From Ulva prolifera (taxonomy: Eukaryota; Chlorophyta; Ulvophyceae; Ulvales; Ulvaceae), in the NCBI GenBank assembly GCA_023078555.1, contig CM041201.1:1185713-1249712 (forward strand): a stretch of 64,000 nt of DNA, given 5' to 3'. The position numbers were made by a program, and so were the translations under genes. Numbering within the stretch: the stretch's first letter is position 1; each line of letters starts with the position of its first letter. The notes beneath the pieces were generated by a model. It did not search any database. It was not told the origin of the DNA and saw only the letters and a list, made by a program, of their open reading frames with translations. Shown here in pieces: positions 57,381 to 64,000 of the stretch.

Positions 57381-59588
57381 TTATGCTGTTTTGTATGCAC
57401 CAGTAGCCTCATACGCACTACTTCCAGCAGTGTCGACATCCGTCTTGGCAGGTGTCGACACTTCCATGGCAGAGTAGCCTGCTCCACTCTCCGTCTCTTG
57501 GTCGCCGTGCGGATGTTTGAGGGCACCCTTAGCGAAAGCTTTGACCATGGCCTTTGTTCGCATGGACTTGTATGCTCCATACACATCGTAGGCATCGACA
57601 GCGATGTTCATGCCCTTGTGCGTCGCCTCAGCAGCTTCGCCCCCATACCTGGAAGCATCAGTAAAATGCATGACCTCAAGTCCAAAAAACACCCTGAGAT
57701 GATACATACTTGCAGCATTCCAGGCAACTAGACTGGCAAACCACCTGCTCTCCGCAAGAAGTGACTAGCAAATTCACATTGACTTGGGAAGCTTCACAAG
57801 GGCGAGATGAGAAGCAGATGTACTGGCGCGGGACATCACACAGCCCTGGACTACGGGAGACTGCAACTGGCATCCTTGATGCACTGCCTGCGCGTCAACA
57901 CGATGCACGATGCGACCATTGGCATCGGCAGCGTTACAAAACTCATACAAAAACAAAATGCGTTTGCGAGGATAGCAGAAGTGCATGCGATTGGTCAGCC
58001 CGAGTACACAGGACTGGACTGAGTATGGCGCACCTGTACTGGACACATGTCGCTGTCTCCGTCGCCCCTTGCTGGACGACTTTGCGTCCAGCATCATGCA
58101 TCGCATCAAACACTTCAACCAGTGCTACCAGCCCAGCCTTCCCAACTCTGGCTGCATGCCTGGAAGAGGACCCTTCCTTGGCGAGCCCTGACCTCTTTGC
58201 AGTTGACACGGCGCCATGAGCCACTGAGCCAACAGCTGTGCCGACAGCCCCTGCAACTGCTGTGGTGACCTTGGCGAATGTTTCTGTTGTCTTCTTGGTC
58301 CGGTCCAGCCTGCACAGGCAGAACTCACTCCATTGTAAAAGAATCACATGCACAGCACATGGCAGAACCGAGATCCATCTCATTGAACAACTCTGTGGAT
58401 GAGTTGAAGAACAGTGCCCAGCGTAACTGGCAACACCTGGTTGGCATAACACACCTGGACTTTGTTCGATCGCTGACTTTGACGTCTTCCTCGCATGGGG
58501 CATACCGACTACGGTACCACTCCCCGACCTGAACGATTCCCTTGCCTACATACTCCCCGACTGTTTGCACACCAGAAGCTACTGCTGACCCCGCTTGCCG
58601 GACATTCTGAGCCAGGTCTGGCGTAGTTGTGAACTCATGTCCGGCATCAGATGAGACCTTCTCAGATGACGGGATGGCGCTGGCTTGCTGCACATCGTCT
58701 GAGACTGCATATGAGGTGAACTGCTGCAAGCAGGCCTCAAACGTAGCCAGAACCTCGGTAGGCGTGTCTGCACGAGCAGAAGGCCATTAGCTGAGCAGCA
58801 GCTACGTGGGTGTATATACATCAAGTTCACCAGTCCCCAGAACAGTGTCAACATAACCACCTGGGATCGTGCAGGCTGTACCCATGGGAATCCTCGGAAG
58901 AAAGATTGCAAAGCAGCTGCGGCCACCCAGGCGTGTAAGGATGCTCAGCTCTCGGCAGATGTACTGTCATGTATGATTGATACAAGTGAGAAGGCCATCA
59001 CATGTGACGTCACGTTCAATTCTTTTCACCACCAAACAGTTGGAAGAGAGGCACCTGGCAGGAACTCAACCAAGTTGTACTGCTGTGAGTATGGCACAGC
59101 GAACATAATTGCACAATTACTAACCTTCAGGACGGGCATGTCAGATGTGAGCTGCCATGTTATCAAGTTTTCTGGTACTCCGATCTGAATGACCGGTACG
59201 GAGCCATGTTCGATGCGGCCCAACACCACAGGCCCCTCAGCAAGGAGCACTCTTCCGTCCTTGGATTCCTCATCGGCGTTTGGAACCTGCAGATAAGCGA
59301 GTCAGATGATGTCCCATTTACTATGCAAAGTTCATTGTGCCAAAGCCCCAGGTAAACGTTATGAGCTGTCCGAGTGTACTGCAAATGTCTAGCACCTACA
59401 TGCTACACTCCCCAACGAGCCATCGCAGCATGAATGCTGACAGCTGTGAAACCGTCTTCCGGTCGAGGTATCAAGAGCAGTCGTGTTGATCTGACATACC
59501 CCGCATGTATTCAAACGAGACGCACCCCTTGCAGTTGCACATACTCGTGCACGAAGATTCTTTCAGCAGCCGGAATGAGCATCGCCAT
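57381..59588 (-). CDS. Senescence/spartin-domain protein (ERD7-like), 5 exons
   Basis: Exons 59588-59526, 59286-59055, 58767-58455, 58309-58034 and 57648-57381 join exactly to 383 residues plus stop; all phases agree and all introns are GT..AG. The N-terminal part has LLAEGPVVLGRIEHG, ENLITWQLTSDMPVLKV and FAVP, matching the lipid-droplet- or membrane-associated N-region of plant ERD7/senescence proteins. The C-terminal senescence domain shows VASGVQTVGEYVGKGIVQVG, TKKTTETFAKVTTAVAGAVG, VGKAGLVALVEVFDAMHDAG and YGGEAAEATHKGMNIAVDAY. In plants such proteins bind lipids and are induced in stress and senescence; the family includes spartin in animals. The C-terminal tail is Ser/Thr-rich and Ala/Tyr-rich. 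The domain call is firm; the short first exon (MAMLIPAAERIF) is less certain. Confidence 0.85.
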
Positions 59589-60790
59589 TATATAATATGG
59601 CCTCCACAGGCACTGCTGATGCAACTACGGCAAGATATGTCGCAGCACACGACCCCGATGCCGCACAATGACAGTGCTCACTCGCAGACCCGCACACAAT
59701 CGCCCGGGGCTACAGGTAGCAGAAGGATCACTTAATGATCAATACAGGAAATTTGCGTCAGTAGACGCTGCGAGCACGTCGTTAAGAGTACACGTCGTTA
59801 TGAACACAAGGATTCGTACGCGGTTGGTGGAACGTCGAGATGAATGCAGGCCACTAATTTACGTGCGCTCAAACGCTGGCCAGGCATGCTGGTACCTGCG
59901 ACACCAGTTCCAAGCATGGGACCGTCAATGTGTACCTGCAGTATCTTGTCGGACACATGTCACGGAGTGCTCTGTCAACCGAGCCTCGAAGACATGCCAC
60001 ATGCATTGTAATGCATTGTGTATGCAGTTACCAAGGACAGAGGCCGGGCAGCAAGCCGTTGCTCGGAATGCACTTGCAAATCCACTCATTCACCAGTTCC
60101 GTGCATGCCCACAACGGGCAGTTCCGTGCATGCCCACTACGGGCAGTTCCGTGCATGCCCACTCTGGGCCAGTTCCGTGCATGCCCACTCTGGGGCGGAA
60201 TGCATTGTGTCCAACTGCGTCGCCAGCAGGGCCAGACCCCGGAGCCACGCGTGGCCACGCCCGTTTCACAGCGGTCCTCCGCATGTCGCGAACCACATTA
60301 CAAATAGCCACCATTCAATTCATCCGAGCCTGTATATCGCGCATCCTGATACCGTTCCTGGTTTTTTTCAGGTGGATAGCCTGGCGCGTAAGCTCGAACA
60401 CCTCCGTACGCAACAGCCTGGTCGTCAGAGTAGCTTGTTGCATCTTTCCAAAAGTGCGACCGTTCTTGTTGATGTTTAATCTCTGTCGTTTTGCCTCTTT
60501 TGCACGCCCCAGGCATGCCACACCCAACGCGAGCTGGAGTGGCTAAACAGTCCAACAAACATGTACGACACATGTAGCGTTCAAACAATTTGTCAGAGCA
60601 TATATCATCATGCAGGTACATCTCGTTGCGTTCATTCGCGGGGAGGAGGTTCAAATCATGAGTTTCAATGCCCGAATGTCCCACGCGTTTCGCTCTCAGT
60701 CGTCCATTGGCAGGGTCGTAGCAGGTGCGACTTGTCCATGGCACTGAAGTGGAATATTCCGCTATCCTCTACACTTCGCGCTGCTTGCAG
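59589..60790. other. Intergenic, includes a short tandem repeat
   Basis: It holds the promoter side of the senescence-domain gene and unplaced upstream exons of the gene ending at 61119. No other gene is supportable. Confidence 0.35.
60095..60194 (+). repeat. Four tandem copies of a 25-26 bp unit
   Basis: Units start AGTTCCGTGCATGCCCAC and vary in the last bases (AACGGGC, TACGGGC, TCTGGGCC, TCTGGGGC). Confidence 0.9.
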
Positions 60791-61119
60791 ACCCCCTACC
60801 TGATTTTGATCCAAATGATCCTTTGGAGATGGCATCAAGCATTGACAGAACTATCAGCCAGATGCGCAGACAAGCGGTGCACCCCGCTTTTGACCGCACG
60901 AAGTCTCTTTCAGAACGTGCGCAATATCTACCTGAGGCGCCAGCAGCAGCCGGAACTGACCCCACCCAGGCTCATAAACGTGCAACAACTGATGTTGCTT
61001 GGCTCCCTTACATGTCCAAGAAAGAGCGCCTGGCTTCATGGGTGGAGCCTAGCTCTCAAGCCGATGCTGGGGACAAGCGGTCTCTGTTCAAGCAGATGTC
61101 CAAGGATGAACGTGGATAA
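60791..61119 (+). CDS. Terminal exon of an unrecognised gene (partial)
   Basis: Opens after the acceptor CTTGCAG (60784-60790) and reads DPLPDFDPNDPLEMASSIDR, then HPAFDRTKSLSERAQYLPE, AWLPYMSKKERLASW, ending at TAA 61119. It is charged, with tidy coding composition and no membrane segment. Earlier exons could not be found. Family unknown. Confidence 0.45.
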
Positions 61120-61760
61120 TTGGAATTGGAACGGGGTTTGTTGCTTGGATCTGCTGTCCCATCACCAATCTAACCTCAGGTTGCGTCATGGATTTTGATC
61201 AAGTACGAGAAAGCCAACTTGCAGTGCTGCTCACGATGATAAATGCTTACAATCTGTGGCAGCTCTGTAACATGTATAAAAAAGAGCAGTTTTGCCACAC
61301 AGCGACTGCATTCATCGTTTGCTAAGAAGTGGAAATGAAACTTTTGGCACTCTTTGGCCCGTCAAGGTTCATGTGATCGAAGGGATTATTGCATTGGCCA
61401 ATGCGGTTATTTCCTGGATGTCTGGCGATCCAGCAAAAGAATGGCGTATCTCATTGAGTATGCACTACGGCAAACCACTGCATCATCACATACTGCAAGG
61501 GCGCTCCATGCGAGTGCCATCGTATATTGGATTGTTCATGTGTCTTCACGGTGGCGGTGAGAGCACTGGGATACTGGTTGACAGTGTAAAGCTTCTTGTG
61601 GCTACCATGCAGTATCGCTTGTTTGGAGATTGTTCTGGCAAGCTGGATCTTTCTGAAACCTGCTGCCAAAGACGACCTGCATGGTGAATTAAAAATATCA
61701 TTTCGAATCTGTCATCCCTGGAGGCCAGCGATTCAAACTCAACACGGGTATATCACACCT

Positions 61761-63131
61761 CTAGCCGATGTGAATTGTTCCAATTTCAAAGCTGACGCTG
61801 GATTCAGAATGCTCTGGCGCTGCGGTGTTATGGTGAGTGGCCAGCGCATCAATGAATGCTTGCCTGTGCTCCCGAGTTTGTTTATTGAGCAGCCAGGTTG
61901 TCACCTGACACCAGCACCCCGATGGGACTTCAAGCTGCTCCTCGCGCGCTGATCGCAACCAGTCAAGTTCTTTCACAATGGCAAGAACCTGCAACCTCGC
62001 CTCTCACTGTGAGCCAATAGTCCATCTCATTCCAACTGTAGTCAGACATTCATTGAAACAGACACCGATGTCTTAATGTATGTGCGTTTCTGCAAACCAG
62101 GTCTAATCTCCACCAGTGTCCACCGAGAAAGCCAAACTTCCCCTGATGTGAGATATATCAAAGCTGAACTTATCACAATCAGGAGTGCAATAGGTAAGGC
62201 ATCTCTGCACTGACTGCAGTTCATGGCGTTCCATTGAGTCCAGCACCACCCAGATGTGTTCACCATTCAAGAACATGTGCAAACCATAGCAGCACACCCG
62301 TAGCGTGAAGATGACCACAAACACCTTTGTGAGTATCCAAAGGTTGTAGCTTAGATGTGACGCGTACATGCTGGCGTACAGTGGGGCATGTGCTAGCGTG
62401 ATGATGAAAAGAACTGTTGGAGAGTCTTGTGCGCAAGCGAGAAGTGTTGCTACATCGAGCATGATGCACGTAGAACTCACGGATAAGACAGCCCAAGTTG
62501 GAAGTGTCTCCTTGGCTCCCATATCAAGACCGTATTTTTGGGCAACAATACAGATCACAGGCCAGAGCATGGCACCCATGTCCACTCCTGCAATGCAATT
62601 ACCACGGCTAAGTTTTCTGCACCACGCTTCAAGTTGAAGGTCCCAATCGCACCATGCAGACCAAATGACCATCTGGTCTGTGCTGAGGCACACAATCAGT
62701 TGTGTCTGCTGCATGCACTGTAACACACTGCTCTGGAGTCTAGCCTGAGAGCGAGTGTGCACATATGTCTGGGCGATGACCACACCCACTGGAGTCAGCA
62801 TCAGCCGCTTTCGAGATGAAAGAACGTTGTGCAACGTGGTGGCGTAAGCCTGGAATGCTATGTGCAGCCACCGATTTCCACCTGGCTGCAGGGATGAAAC
62901 TATGCGGGCTTGTTGTTTCCTGTGTGCATCGGCCGTCTCGTGCCGTAGCCTGTGAGCATCCTCGCCAAGACTAACATCCCCGTTTGGATTTTGTACAACT
63001 ACTCTTGGCGGAAGGTGCTTGGGGGACGGTGGTGCTGAGCCTATTGATGAATCCTGCCACGTGTTGTCCACTCCCTGTTGAACGTCTACAGATTCACTGG
63101 CCATATCTTGCAGAGCTGTCTCTGCCGGCAT
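61761..63131 (-). CDS. Multi-pass membrane protein of unknown function (2 or more exons)
   Basis: The main exon runs from ATG 63131 to about 62103-62150; the donor is unresolved. A second block from about 61990 to the stop at 61761 reads VLAIVKELDWLRSAREEQLE and HRQAFIDALATHHNTAAPEH. After a hydrophilic N-terminus (about residues 1-75) come five to seven hydrophobic helices, e.g. LMLTPVGVVIAQTYV, GAMLWPVICIVAQKYGL, LPTWAVLSVSSTCIMLDVAT, VLFIITLAHAPLYASMYA and LWILTKVFVVIFTLRVC. The C-terminal block is soluble and helical. No transporter or channel signature was recognised. Confidence 0.55.
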
Positions 63132-64000
63132 TGCCAATCAAGTGTTCACCTACAGGCACAGAACCTTCAGCCACTTGAAACAATTGCAGAACAGCCAAAC
63201 ATTCAAGACCAGGCACATGTCTATCGGCATATATGCAACGTGCAGGCATAGTCACCCCGCGCTTAGGTGCGGCAGCTGCGTGGTCGTGACATTTGGCCTC
63301 GGCTCGGTTTCGTTCGCTGACAGGTCATGACGTTCGCACAAAATACATCACAGAAAGTCAATTCAGAAACTTTACAATGTAAACACGATGTGCGGATACA
63401 TGCTGATGTTTCTCTACGCTAATCAGGCGTTCGGGGTCTATAGCTGTGTATGTAAGCTCTCAAGAGCTATTTAAATCACTGGGTCCGCGAGAACATCACT
63501 ACATCCCTAGGACATCATCTGACTAGAAAGGACAATCAGCGAAACACAGTGTATCATGACAGACTGGCGTGCCTTGTACTTCAATCGACGTGGAGATGCC
63601 CCGTACACTTCGGGCGACGATGTGTGTAGTGCTCAGGTTGACCATTGTAGACGTTTCAGAACACGGAGGTAGAAGTTATCGAGCATACATTCTCTACCTA
63701 CTTAGCATTCGGAATCTTGTGACTGGGGGTTTCCTGGTCGCCGCGCTGTTCAGCGACAGACATGGACGTGATGGTGCAGGCATTCATTTTAAATTGGCCA
63801 GATGAACTCAATGCACTGAGAGTTGATTGAGCAAGAAAAAACAAATAACACACTTTAAATCCATGGCAGCACACCTTGGCACGCAGCTCCTGTAATGTCC
63901 TGTCGAAAGGACGACGTCACGATGGCCAGTCCGCTGTTCGCAAAACAACTGCAGTTTGTGCATGCAATGGCTTCTTCGCAACTCAGGTCACGGCAGATGT
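63132..64000. other. Region without recognised gene
   Basis: Contains only short ORFs, and probably the promoter of the minus-strand membrane protein gene. The window ends here. Confidence 0.35.

Noticed and set aside
58861-58955. An extra exon (LSILTRLGGRSCFAIFLP) in the senescence-domain gene
   Set aside because: Its acceptor does not match phase, and the direct junction 59055/58767 keeps frame and fits the domain better.

Overview
The window is a nuclear genome segment of a eukaryote, most likely a chlorophyte green alga. Support: spliced genes with GT..AG introns; a PASTICCINO1-type FKBP/TPR immunophilin, a Vtc1-like acidocalcisome protein and a plant/algal senescence-domain protein; proline-rich (SPPPPP) extracellular-type proteins; and TGTAA words (the poly(A) signal of many chlorophytes) downstream of several stop codons. 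The species cannot be fixed from the sequence.

Layout. 1-17,256: a dense block that looks like one very large DNA transposon, its left end outside the window. It carries an unknown glycine-rich gene (+, 616-5105), a Ulp1-type cysteine protease gene (-, 5622-8408), a multi-exon Tnp2/DUF4218 (CACTA/EnSpm-like) transposase (-, 8941-13321), and a divergent coiled-coil gene (+, 13654-17256). Three arrays of hairpin repeats built on one 13-nt arm (GAATGGTTGGTGG) lie at 1-336, 8640-8910 and 14866-16048; the last sits entirely inside an intron of the coiled-coil gene. 17,257-22,510: a degenerate foldback arm, a TTCCG/CGGAA-rich patch, a 5'-truncated Copia retrotransposon with one LTR, and a foldback element. 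22,880-27,590: a degraded non-LTR retrotransposon on the minus strand; a second, 5'-truncated copy is at about 40,880-41,790. 27,591-35,142: gene-poor, with one hAT-type MITE with a perfect 8-bp target duplication and one intact unknown ORF. 35,143-40,310: host genes (Vtc1-like, then a divergent PAS1-like gene whose seven exons join in frame). 42,540-47,900: two related proline-rich/Cys-rich genes, the second damaged, embedded in a nest of perfect palindromes, MITEs and tRNA-like hairpins. 48,990-63,131: host genes, namely a long unrecognised low-complexity gene, a senescence-domain gene (five exons resolved), a terminal exon of an unknown gene and a multi-pass membrane protein.

How the parts relate. 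The four genes of the left block probably act together as transposition functions: the Tnp2-like transposase, a Ulp1 protease (a common passenger of large eukaryotic DNA transposons) and one or two DNA-binding or structural accessory proteins, with the palindrome arrays as candidate recognition sites. The host genes are unrelated housekeeping functions (protein folding and signalling, polyphosphate storage, lipid or senescence biology). All splice models were read by eye from reading-frame continuity and consensus sites; no database search was possible.
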